From: Alloyangia pacifica
GTDB taxonomy: Bacteria; Pseudomonadota; Alphaproteobacteria; Rhodobacterales; Rhodobacteraceae
Assembly: GCF_003111685.1 (NCBI RefSeq)
Contig: NZ_CP022190.1
Coordinates: forward strand, 1,202,001-1,266,000
DNA length: 64,000 nt
Reading direction: 5' to 3'
The notes below the pieces were generated by a model. That model was not told where the DNA came from and made no database searches. It was given only the letters and a program-made list of their open reading frames with translations. Of the stretch, positions 17,673-25,973 are shown piece by piece (the first letter of the stretch is position 1; each line of letters begins with the position of its first letter). Both the position numbers and the translations under genes were made by a program.

Positions 17673-20398
17673 TGGGTGGAGACCTCCGCGATCTGCATCG
17701 AGTTCATCAGTGAAACGGCGTCCTCGTTACCTAGGGCGGCCGCCTTCTGAAGCCAGTCGCGCGCCGCCTCGGGATCGGCCTCGGCGCCAATGCCGAAGGC
17801 GAGGCTGCGGGCAAGCTCTACCATTGCGGCGTCGCTGCCGGCGTCCGCGGCGCGGCGCAGCCATACGCCGCTTTCACTGATATCCGCCTGATTGCTCGCC
17901 GAAGCCCGCAGTCGGCGTGCATGGTGCAGCATGGCTTCCGACGAGCCGGCTTCTGCAGCCGCCAGCCACAGGGCGTCGGTATCGACGCGCGTCTCGACGT
18001 CCTGCCGGATGTCGGGCTGCGCATTCGCGAGCTTGCCGAGCACCGACGGCAGCTGATCAGGAGCAGAGCGTTCGGCGAGGGCCACGTAGTATTCCGCGGC
18101 CTTTTCAGGATCAAAGCCCGGCGTCTCGGGCTGTTCGACCTCGGTCATCAGGCGGAACACGGCGGGGCGGTCACCTTTTTCATACCCGGCCAGCCAAAGG
18201 TTGCGGGCGTCATCGGCGGCATCGTCACCCAGCATGTCGGCATGCGCCAAGATGAGATCGCCGAGGTTCGTGTGCGACCATGCGCTTTCGGACTTTACCA
18301 GCTCTTTCGAGATCCGCACCCACTGCGCGAACTCATCCGGCGAGCCGTGGTCCGCGAGCGCCTCGGCCATCTGCAGTCCCTCGTTGAAGGTGCAAGTGGT
18401 GGTTGCACGCGCATGCCGGATCAGACTGGCCTTCTGATCGTCCGAAAGGCCGTCCGCGTAGCGCAGCCCAAGAAGGCTTGCCTCGAAATCGCCGCGCGCC
18501 GCGATAACCGAGCCGAACTCGCGCGCGATGGCTGCCGGGGCCGGGTAGGCCTCGGTATCGATGGTCGTCAGCAGCATCATGGCGCGGCCGTAGCCTTGTG
18601 CTGCCAGATGCAGTGCGATCGCTTCAGCGTCCTTGCCCTGCGGGAAGCGGTCCACGAAGCGCAGCGCCAGATTGTCCCCCAGCGCATCGACCCATCCCTT
18701 GCCATCCTCGGGCGACACGGCCGCCGCACGATCCGCAATCAACGACCAGTAGGTTTGCTCGGCGGCAGACATCGTGTCGTTTGACGCCAGAGCGGTCAGG
18801 TCGCTCGCCGAGGCGTCTTCCGGCAGAACGGCCTGCGCATGGTCGAGGACGGTGCTCATCATGTGATACGGTAAGACGGGGGTGACACCGTCCTTGGCAC
18901 GGATCATCGTTTCCGCGAGCGTTGGGGCCGGCGCTTCGGTTTCCGCACCATCCAGCGACGCCCAATACTCGACCCGATCGACGAGGGGCGCGTCTGGCGC
19001 CTGGCACAGGTTTGCCTGGATCAGATCGTTGACCGGACCCGAGCGGCCAATCTGTTCCACGGAGAAGATCAGGTCGTCGATGCCCGAATAGAAGGACTCG
19101 GCGTCGCCAAGACCAATGTTGAGCAGAGCCCGTTGGCGGATCGCTTCGGGGTCCCCCAGGGCGACACCTTTGGCATAGTAGTCCATGGCCGTCTGCTCGC
19201 CGGCCCAGCGGCCTTCGCGCGCCAGAACCCGATCCGCGGCTTTGGCATAGGCCCAGCCCGGCGCATTGTCGCTCTCGAGAAGCGCGGTGAGCGCCTTGTC
19301 ATAGTCCTCGGTGCGCGCCGGATTGGCCTCGCGCAGCCTGTCGAGAAACAGCGTCAGGCGACCCATCCCGGCGCGATCCCCCGAAGCGGCCGCGCGCTGG
19401 TAAAGCTCTTCGGCCTGCCCAAGGTCGCGCTCCAGCAAGGCGCCGTCTTCATACAGGCGGCCGAGTTGGATGAGCACATTCGGATCGCCGCCTGTCGCGG
19501 CGATGCCGAGGTAGTGCAGCATCACCTCGTTGTCCTTCGAGATCTCTTCCGAACGCAGATGCATGTCCGCGACGCTCCACGCGGCGTCGGGGCTGCCGAG
19601 GTCCGCGGCAAAGCGGAACCACCGTTCAGACAGCGCATTGTCCATCTGCACGATGTCGCCGTTCCGGTAGGCCCGGGCGATGTTCACGACACGGTCGCAG
19701 ATCGTCTCGTCCAGCCGGCCGACCTGCGAGGCAAAGCCCATCATGACCGTCATCTTCGGCTCGACGTTCCAGCCCGGCACTTCGACGCCGCGCTGCTGAA
19801 GGTTGGCAATGCTCAAAAGGCTGTTGGCATCCCCCCCACGCGCGGCCGCAACGATCAGGTGCAGACCACGGTCCCGATCGGGCGCGACACCTTTGCCCTG
19901 CATCAGCCATTCGCCCAGACGACGCTGGTTCTGCGGTTGTTCGGCAGCCGTCGAGGCAAGCGCTTTGTTGATCAGCCCTTCGGCGCGGACGTCCGCCGCC
20001 TGACCGGCCTCGAGCCGCATTTCGATGGTTTCCATCAGCTGCTTGTCGCCGTCGTAGGTCGCATCGATCGTCGGCAACAGCGCGACGACCTTTTCTCCCA
20101 CCGGCAGCCATTTCACGGGGTCGATCGCCATGAGACGGCGCATGTCGCGGCGGACAAGCGTCGAGTCCATGCCAGAGAGGGATTGCCCATCCCACCCGTC
20201 CCAACGGGTCGTGATCACGCTGTCGGGGGAGCGGATTTCACAGACCGGCTGCGCGTCGATCTGCGGCGGTTCGAAATCGACCTTCACCGGCCCAGCGGCC
20301 ATCACCGGGGCCGCGACAGCCAGGAATGTGCCGGCCAGCAGGGCAGACCGCGCGCTTTGCAGAAGCGGCCTGATGCGCATCGGAGTCACGTTCATCAT
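17669..20398 (-). CDS. Large AlgK-like periplasmic Sel1-repeat protein
   Basis: About 909 residues: a signal peptide (LLAGTFLAVAAPVMAA) and many Sel1/TPR-like helical repeats. Examples are LGEWLMQGKGVAPDRDRGLH near 165, YLGIAATGGDPNVLIQLGRL near 300, AEELYQRAAASGDRAGMGRL near 335, and SGVWLRRAADAGSDAAMVEL plus ARDWLQKAAALGNEDAVSLM at the C-terminus. AlgK of pseudomonads is a Sel1 lipoprotein of about 475 residues that scaffolds the secretion complex. This one is twice as long and has no lipobox Cys. The ATG at 20398 is preferred over an upstream TTG because AGAGGG sits 8 bases before it. The assignment as AlgK analogue rests on repeats and context. Confidence 0.65.
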   Translation of the reverse strand: MMNVTPMRIRPLLQSARSALLAGTFLAVAAPVMAAGPVKVDFEPPQIDAQPVCEIRSPDSVITTRWDGWDGQSLSGMDSTLVRRDMRRLMAIDPVKWLPVGEKVVALLPTIDATYDGDKQLMETIEMRLEAGQAADVRAEGLINKALASTAAEQPQNQRRLGEWLMQGKGVAPDRDRGLHLIVAAARGGDANSLLSIANLQQRGVEVPGWNVEPKMTVMMGFASQVGRLDETICDRVVNIARAYRNGDIVQMDNALSERWFRFAADLGSPDAAWSVADMHLRSEEISKDNEVMLHYLGIAATGGDPNVLIQLGRLYEDGALLERDLGQAEELYQRAAASGDRAGMGRLTLFLDRLREANPARTEDYDKALTALLESDNAPGWAYAKAADRVLAREGRWAGEQTAMDYYAKGVALGDPEAIRQRALLNIGLGDAESFYSGIDDLIFSVEQIGRSGPVNDLIQANLCQAPDAPLVDRVEYWASLDGAETEAPAPTLAETMIRAKDGVTPVLPYHMMSTVLDHAQAVLPEDASASDLTALASNDTMSAAEQTYWSLIADRAAAVSPEDGKGWVDALGDNLALRFVDRFPQGKDAEAIALHLAAQGYGRAMMLLTTIDTEAYPAPAAIAREFGSVIAARGDFEASLLGLRYADGLSDDQKASLIRHARATTTCTFNEGLQMAEALADHGSPDEFAQWVRISKELVKSESAWSHTNLGDLILAHADMLGDDAADDARNLWLAGYEKGDRPAVFRLMTEVEQPETPGFDPEKAAEYYVALAERSAPDQLPSVLGKLANAQPDIRQDVETRVDTDALWLAAAEAGSSEAMLHHARRLRASASNQADISESGVWLRRAADAGSDAAMVELARSLAFGIGAEADPEAARDWLQKAAALGNEDAVSLMNSMQIAEVSTQ

Positions 20399-20415
20399 TC
20401 GCTTTGCCCTCTGGC

Positions 20416-21066
20416 TCAATTGACCTGCGACGCTTTCAGCGCCACGAGCTGGTAGTTTCCGTTGGTCCCGCTGAACACGAGGGTGGTGCCTTCGCGCCGC
20501 GCCAGCGCCACGGCGGACACAGCCGCCAGCGTCTCGTCGCCAGTGCGCGCCTCGAAATCGAGCGACAGCGGCGCCTTGAGGGCAACCCAGTCGCCGCTCC
20601 CTTCGCCGACACCCTCCAGCGCCACCCGCTTGGCGGCGGGAACGTATAGGTCGACCTCCGGCTTGTCGGAGATGTTGTAGAAGGTCAGGTCCGCCTGCGC
20701 GGGGCTATGACCCAGCGGATCGGTCACCAGAACGCCCTTGCCGTCTGCGGTGACCAGCCAGCTGTTCCAGCTGCCCTTGGCAATCTCGGCTGTTCCGTCG
20801 ACACCGGCCGCAGAGACGCTGACTGTGCCGGGCTCCTCGATGGTCACGTAAGGAGAAACGCCCTCCCCCAGATCCGAGAAATTCTCGCCCGCGATGATGG
20901 CCGACGCATCCCGTACGGCGATGACGCGCAGGAAGCCCGCGTCGGGATTTGCCGCATTGTCATACAGCTGGGAATCCTGCGCCGCCGCGGCCTGACCAAA
21001 AACGATCATGGCAATCGCGGAAACAACAGTGCGGATTTTGGTCGAGTTGAAGTCGCTCATCTTCAT
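20416..21066 (-). CDS. algF: Alginate O-acetylation protein AlgF
   Basis: A 216-residue exported protein, the same length as pseudomonad AlgF. It has a signal peptide ending FGQAAAAQ, then LYDNAANPDAGFLRVIAVRD near residue 35, GTAEIAKGSWNSWLVT in the middle, and a beta-rich C-terminal half. AlgF is a periplasmic factor needed with AlgI, AlgJ and AlgX to put O-acetyl groups on the polymer. Its start overlaps the algX stop by four bases, giving translational coupling. Confidence 0.8.
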   Translation of the reverse strand: MKMSDFNSTKIRTVVSAIAMIVFGQAAAAQDSQLYDNAANPDAGFLRVIAVRDASAIIAGENFSDLGEGVSPYVTIEEPGTVSVSAAGVDGTAEIAKGSWNSWLVTADGKGVLVTDPLGHSPAQADLTFYNISDKPEVDLYVPAAKRVALEGVGEGSGDWVALKAPLSLDFEARTGDETLAAVSAVALARREGTTLVFSGTNGNYQLVALKASQVN

Positions 21067-22430
21067 TCTCCAAAGTTGGGGCAGAGGCTCAGGCTTGCGC
21101 CGTTGGGGATGGGTCGGTCGAAAGCAACCTTGATGCTCTCGATCGGCAGATCGACGTAGGGCCCGAGCCCTAGCCAGAAATTTCCGGTTGCCCGCAGGCG
21201 GTCATCACGGTTCGAGAAGTAGCGGCGCGACACGCCATCCGTGGTCACGAGGGTGAATTCCGCGTTCCGCGGCCCTTCAGACCCGAAGCGGGCCAGGATC
21301 GCATCGTCGGTGTCGAATGTCGCGCCACCGAGCTCCGCCTCAAGGGTTTCAGAGGTGGCGGTGACCTTGAGGGGATCGGAGCAGGCTGCGGAGGCAGCCG
21401 CCGTCAGCTCTTCGATCGGACCCGTGCCGAACTGCAGCAGATCGGTGTAGATCGGGTTTTCCCAGACGATGAAGCGCGGGCGCTGCTCCAGATAGTCCTG
21501 CGAGGTCAGATAGGAGATCAATGCCCCGTACTGGCCGCCACCGGTCACGGCGTAGTTCAGCACCTCAAGCCCCGAGTACTGGGAAATCCAGCCCGCGAAG
21601 TTGTTGGTCGAGTTGTCCGAGAAGGACGTCCCGAGCAGAACGACCTGGCTCTGCTCTTCGGCGCCCGCAAAAATGTCCAGCAGGCCAGCGTCGTCCTGCG
21701 CAGGGGTGGTGTCCGCGTTGGTTTCGAACCCCATGCTCTCCACTTCGGGCAGGGCGTCGCGACACTGGCGCTGCATGGCGCGGCGCATGTTGGAAAAGCC
21801 TTCGAGCTCGCCGACCTGCCGCGTTTGATAGCTGTTCGGGGTCAGATCACCGTAACCCGGGTGGCTGACGATCTGATCAGCGACGGCCCGCGCCGCACGG
21901 CGCGCGCCTTCGGAGGTCCAGTGGTAGTCGGACCGGAAGAACAACGGGGTGTCTTCCGTCCCGTACTTGGCGACCTCCGCCGGATCGAACGTGTCCAGCA
22001 TCCGTGTCAGGATGTCGGCCGTGACAACACCGCTCGCACGCAGGTTCTCGATCGACACGGCGTATTCGGCACGGGCTTTTGCGACGTCATATCCGGTGGT
22101 GAGGGACTTCGACGGCAGGTCTTCGGGCATGGCCTGCCCCTTGGTCGGGACCGGCGCGAAGACCAGGGTCGTGCCCTGCTCTTCCAAGGCGCGTGCGATG
22201 CGGGCGACCGCATCGGCTGCGCGGTGGTTGATGATCTGTCCCATCGTAAGATCGGTCGCGACGCGATAGAACACGCCATCCTTGCCCTCTTCGGCACGCA
22301 CAAGGCTGGATTGTTCCAGGCCGGCGCAGCCAAAGCTGGACTCCTGCGCTGCACCCGCCGAAGCAGCGCCGGACAGCCCGAGCGCGACCATGGCGAAAAC
22401 GGTCAGATTGGAACGATGTATGAGGGTCAT
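21063..22430 (-). CDS. algX: Alginate O-acetyltransferase AlgX-like (SGNH fold)
   Basis: A 455-residue periplasmic SGNH-hydrolase-like protein. The catalytic triad is well placed: FFRSDYHW (Asp 168, His 170) and LLGTSFSDN (Ser 269), close to AlgX numbering in Pseudomonas (D174, H176, S269). The C-terminal 130 residues are a beta-rich module in the place of the AlgX carbohydrate-binding domain, with two Cys that could pair. AlgX transfers acetyl to mannuronate residues during export. Four-base overlaps on both sides show tight coupling. Confidence 0.87.
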   Translation of the reverse strand: MTLIHRSNLTVFAMVALGLSGAASAGAAQESSFGCAGLEQSSLVRAEEGKDGVFYRVATDLTMGQIINHRAADAVARIARALEEQGTTLVFAPVPTKGQAMPEDLPSKSLTTGYDVAKARAEYAVSIENLRASGVVTADILTRMLDTFDPAEVAKYGTEDTPLFFRSDYHWTSEGARRAARAVADQIVSHPGYGDLTPNSYQTRQVGELEGFSNMRRAMQRQCRDALPEVESMGFETNADTTPAQDDAGLLDIFAGAEEQSQVVLLGTSFSDNSTNNFAGWISQYSGLEVLNYAVTGGGQYGALISYLTSQDYLEQRPRFIVWENPIYTDLLQFGTGPIEELTAAASAACSDPLKVTATSETLEAELGGATFDTDDAILARFGSEGPRNAEFTLVTTDGVSRRYFSNRDDRLRATGNFWLGLGPYVDLPIESIKVAFDRPIPNGASLSLCPNFGE

Positions 22431-23245
22431 TCGATTTCCCCTGCCTGATCAGACTGCAATTCGCGGAGCAGGTTTTGTCCCAGCGCAACCATTCCTAGGT
22501 CGTTTACCGAACCGGCAAGGTTGATGGCTTCCTTGGTGCCTTCGACATCGCGCGCCACGATTTTCTGGCGGACGATCAGCTCGATTGCGTCATTGTGCCC
22601 GTCGGCTGCCGCCATGCGGGCGTAGCGCTCGCTCTTTTCGGCATCTGTCGTCCCGAAGACGTCGCCATCCTGCCAGGCACGGGCAAGCCGCGCCGCCGCC
22701 TTGGCTTCGCCGTTTCTCGCCGCGAATTCGAGCGCGTTGCCGATGCTGCGCAGACGCGTCGGCTGGTTCTCGAACGCATTGCTCTCGAGCCCGGCATCGA
22801 GCGCATCGACGAGCCGGGGCGTTGCGAAAAGGCGTCCGCTGATCACGGCAGTGGCGTAGTAATGTGCGACGTCGGACGCCAGCTCGGGACGGTCCATGGC
22901 CTCGAGCTTCTGGCCGATGGCCCATGCCGCCAGCCCGTCGCCCGCATCCGCGAGATTGCGCAACCGGCCGTAGCTGACATGCCGCTCCGCAAGCATGTCG
23001 CGGCGGGTCTGCCGCAACTGCACGCTTGGCAGCTCCCGTGTGGCGTTGACACCGAATGGTGATGAAATGCTCTCCCCGCTGGCCGGTCCCGACACGAGGC
23101 CGAAGCCCAGACCAACGAGGAGAAGCACCACACCCGACCTTGAGCGAAGACCGTTCGGATTATTCCGAAAAGTAGACCGGGCGTGTTCGGGAAAGGAGGA
23201 CCATGTCGCGACGGTCTGATGGGTCAGGATTGTCTCAGTCGACAT
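22427..23245 (-). CDS. Sel1-like repeat protein of the alginate-type operon
   Basis: A 272-residue protein with one N-terminal membrane or signal segment (SGVVLLLVGLGFGLVSGPAS, about 37-56) and a helical body with degenerate Sel1/TPR features (LADAGDGLAAWAIGQKLEAM, KAAARLARAWQDGDVFGTTD, YARMAAADGHNDAIELIVRQ). It overlaps algJ by 11 bases and algX by four, so it is made with the acetylation enzymes. No counterpart at this position is known to me from the Pseudomonas operon. It could be a second scaffold or part of an AlgK-like function. Confidence 0.7.
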   Translation of the reverse strand: MSTETILTHQTVATWSSFPEHARSTFRNNPNGLRSRSGVVLLLVGLGFGLVSGPASGESISSPFGVNATRELPSVQLRQTRRDMLAERHVSYGRLRNLADAGDGLAAWAIGQKLEAMDRPELASDVAHYYATAVISGRLFATPRLVDALDAGLESNAFENQPTRLRSIGNALEFAARNGEAKAAARLARAWQDGDVFGTTDAEKSERYARMAAADGHNDAIELIVRQKIVARDVEGTKEAINLAGSVNDLGMVALGQNLLRELQSDQAGEIE

Positions 23246-24482
23246 GGGTTTCTCCTTTGGTGTTCAGATCGAGCGAGGCCAGTTGGCCGGTATGGCCCGC
23301 GGCGTCGGGCGCGGCGGCCTGCAGGCTCACCGGCGCGTCTGCGTCGATGCGCGCCAACTCGTCGGTCAGCATTCCGCCCGCGAGGATCGGCTGATCCTTC
23401 TGCGCCTCTTCCGGCTCCCAGATGCTGGGGTCGGACAGGTAGCGCACGGGAATTTCCCAGATGACGCGCTGCGGCGGCGTATCGCGGAACGCTGGGTCGG
23501 CGAGCATCTTGAGGAAAGGCTTCACGGGCCCGCGTCCCTCTTCGGCGTAGTTCACGATGTCGCTCTGCATCGCGATCTTCAGGCTTTCCTGGAAAGACCA
23601 GTCGGGGTTCGCCGAATAGGAGGTCCCGACCAGCACGGTCGGCAGGGCGGAGGCCGCGAAGAGATCGTCGCCGGAGCCGAAGATATCCGCTCCATCTTCC
23701 GAAGCGGCGGCCTCGGCTTTGAACAGGCGTGCGGTCTCTTCCTTGAGTCCGATTGCGTTGGCGTACGCCTCGGTGGTGATGAACTTGGTCAGATCACCAT
23801 GGAACGCCACTGTCTCGGTTTCGACGGGCTCGAACACGGTGTCGCCGCCCGGAAGATCCGCGGCGATTGCCCGCGCCACCGCTGCTGCACCGTCGCGTGT
23901 CCAGTGCGTGTCGGACGCGTAGAAGACCTGCGACACCTCGGCTTCGCTCACCAGTGCGGTCCGGCTGTCGATGGTGTCCATCCCCATCGCCCGCAGCGAG
24001 GCGAGCACCTGGTCGTAGCGGGCCTCGAGGTCATTGGCCATCGACGGGTTGCGGGTTTCGTCGCGGTAGATGTCGGCCTTGGCCGCAAGTGGGACGATCG
24101 TGAGAGAGACGCCCATTTCGTTCAGCGTCTCTTCCAGGACCGCGATGCGGGCGAGGCTTGCCGACAGCGGCTCCGGCATGGAGCGGGCTTCTTCTGCGGT
24201 GAACAGCCAGCCGTCGCGGCCGGGCACCACACCGTCCTTGCCTTCGCCAAGGGCCAGCCAGCGCCCGGCGCCGACGATCCCGGAGGCAAAGTCCCGGTGC
24301 GGCAGCGCATCGCTCCACGTCGAGTCGATGGCGGCGGATGCTTTTCCGTCGAACCAGGATTCGGCGGTCCAATGCGCCTGCTCTATTTGCGCACCGACGT
24401 TCGGCAGCGCGTCCGCGGCGCTCCACGCCGAGTAGGCGAGGAGAGCTGCGGGTATGGCCATGCGTGCGATGGTTACGATCAT
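23235..24482 (-). CDS. algJ: Alginate O-acetyltransferase AlgJ-like (SGNH fold)
   Basis: A 415-residue AlgJ/AlgX-family protein with an N-terminal signal-anchor (MIVTIARMAIPAALLAYSAW). SGNH-type residues are at ASDTHWTRDG (Asp 191, His 193) and LVGTSYSANP (Ser 288). GKDGVVPGRDGWLFTAEE is the family N-terminal block. AlgJ is thought to take acetyl groups passed across the membrane by AlgI and hand them on in the periplasm. It lies 10 bases downstream of algI. Confidence 0.87.
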   Translation of the reverse strand: MIVTIARMAIPAALLAYSAWSAADALPNVGAQIEQAHWTAESWFDGKASAAIDSTWSDALPHRDFASGIVGAGRWLALGEGKDGVVPGRDGWLFTAEEARSMPEPLSASLARIAVLEETLNEMGVSLTIVPLAAKADIYRDETRNPSMANDLEARYDQVLASLRAMGMDTIDSRTALVSEAEVSQVFYASDTHWTRDGAAAVARAIAADLPGGDTVFEPVETETVAFHGDLTKFITTEAYANAIGLKEETARLFKAEAAASEDGADIFGSGDDLFAASALPTVLVGTSYSANPDWSFQESLKIAMQSDIVNYAEEGRGPVKPFLKMLADPAFRDTPPQRVIWEIPVRYLSDPSIWEPEEAQKDQPILAGGMLTDELARIDADAPVSLQAAAPDAAGHTGQLASLDLNTKGETHVD

Positions 24483-24492
24483 AGGTCTCGCC

Positions 24493-25971
24493 TCAGAACT
24501 GGAAGTAGAGGAAGGGGGTGGAAGAGGCTTCGGCGATGCGCAGCACGCAGGCGACTAGCAGAACCGCGATCACGAAGCTGGACAGGACCGCGCCGAGCGT
24601 ATTGGTCGATGCGACGCTGGCCGCGCCTCCCGATCCGGCCACCTCGGGGGTGCCGCCGCCCATCGTGCTTCCCGGCGCACTGGCCCAGACGGACCGCACC
24701 CAGAGGTTCAGCCTCGGCTCAAAGGCAGCGATCAGCAGCGCGATGCACAGGAAAATCAGCTGTTCGGTCCGGATCTGCACCGCGATGTCGAAGGGCATCA
24801 CCATGCCGTGCAGTCCGACCATGCCCGCCAGCACATCGAGGGCCTGTCCCATGTCCGCCGCCCGGAAGAACACCCAGCCGATCAGCACCACCAGAAGGGT
24901 TCGCGCCAGCGACAGGGGGCCATCTCCGCGCGGTACAAAGCGGGCGCGCTCAAGGGCCAGCCAGGTTCCGTGCCACACGCCCCAGACCAGGAAGGTCCAG
25001 TTTGCCCCGTGCCACATGCCGCCCAGCACCATGACGATCCACAGGTTGAAGTAGGTCCGCGCGGTGCTGTGACGGTTGCCGCCCAGCGGGATGTAGAGAT
25101 AGTCGCGCAGCCAGACCGACAGCGAGATGTGCCAGCGGCGCCAGAACTCGGTGATCGACCTCGAGATATAGGGCGTCGCGAAGTTCTCGGTGAAGCGGAA
25201 GCCCATCATCATGCCGAGGCCGATCGCCATGTCGGAGTAGCCCGAGAAGTCGAAATAAAGCTGCAGCATGTAGGCCACCGCGCCAAGCCAGGCGAGCGGC
25301 GAGGCCGGGTCGGGATTGTTGAAGGCCAGGTCCGCCAGCGGTGCCACGGCATCAGCCAGCAGGACTTTCTTGGACAGGCCGATCACGAACCGCGCCATGC
25401 CGTCGGTGAACATCTCTGACGTATGACGGCGGTCGCGAAACTGGTCGGCAAGATCCTTGAACCGCAGGATGGGACCGGCGATCAGCTGCGGGAAGAGCGC
25501 GATGAAGGCCGCGAAATCGATCAGTCCGGTGTCCGCCGGCGCATCCTTGCGCCATACATCGACGAGGTAGGAAATCGACTGGAAGACGTAGAAACTGACA
25601 CCGATCGGCAGGATGATCTGCCAGTGAAAGCCGATCTGATCCGGCGTCGTTCCGAACGCCCCGGTCAGGCTGTCCATGAAGAAGCCGAGGTACTTGAAGA
25701 TCCCCAGAACACCGAGGTTGCCGACGAGTCCGAGCACCAGCCACGGCTTTGCCCGCCCCTCGTCGCGGCGCTTGTCAACCATGCGCCCGCACATCCAGGT
25801 GAAGACCGTGGTCGCGATGAGCAGGAACAGAAAATCGATCCGCCACCAGCCATAGAAGGCGTAGCTGCCCAGAAGGATCGTCAGGTTACGACCCTTGGAC
25901 GGGGTCAGATAGTAGGCCACCAGGAACAGCGGCAGAAAGAGGAAGAGGAAGGTTTCGGAAGCGAAGACCAT
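24493..25971 (-). CDS. algI: Membrane-bound O-acyltransferase AlgI
   Basis: A 492-residue polytopic inner-membrane MBOAT protein that moves acetyl groups across the membrane for polymer O-acetylation. The catalytic His is His 321 in GGMWHGANWTFLVWG, matching His 322 of Pseudomonas AlgI. Other family blocks are SYAFYGWW near 40, LPIGVSFYVFQSISYLVDVW near 121-140, DFSGYSDMAIGLGMMMGF near 241 and EFWRRWHISLSVWLRDYLYI near 275. The stop is followed after 10 bases by algJ, and the gene begins two bases after the beta-helix gene. Confidence 0.95.
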   Translation of the reverse strand: MVFASETFLFLFLPLFLVAYYLTPSKGRNLTILLGSYAFYGWWRIDFLFLLIATTVFTWMCGRMVDKRRDEGRAKPWLVLGLVGNLGVLGIFKYLGFFMDSLTGAFGTTPDQIGFHWQIILPIGVSFYVFQSISYLVDVWRKDAPADTGLIDFAAFIALFPQLIAGPILRFKDLADQFRDRRHTSEMFTDGMARFVIGLSKKVLLADAVAPLADLAFNNPDPASPLAWLGAVAYMLQLYFDFSGYSDMAIGLGMMMGFRFTENFATPYISRSITEFWRRWHISLSVWLRDYLYIPLGGNRHSTARTYFNLWIVMVLGGMWHGANWTFLVWGVWHGTWLALERARFVPRGDGPLSLARTLLVVLIGWVFFRAADMGQALDVLAGMVGLHGMVMPFDIAVQIRTEQLIFLCIALLIAAFEPRLNLWVRSVWASAPGSTMGGGTPEVAGSGGAASVASTNTLGAVLSSFVIAVLLVACVLRIAEASSTPFLYFQF

Positions 25972-25973
25972 TG

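Noticed and set aside
19133..20455. 440-codon plus-strand frame
   Set aside because: Antisense to the AlgK-like gene, with no recognisable domain and no ribosome site.
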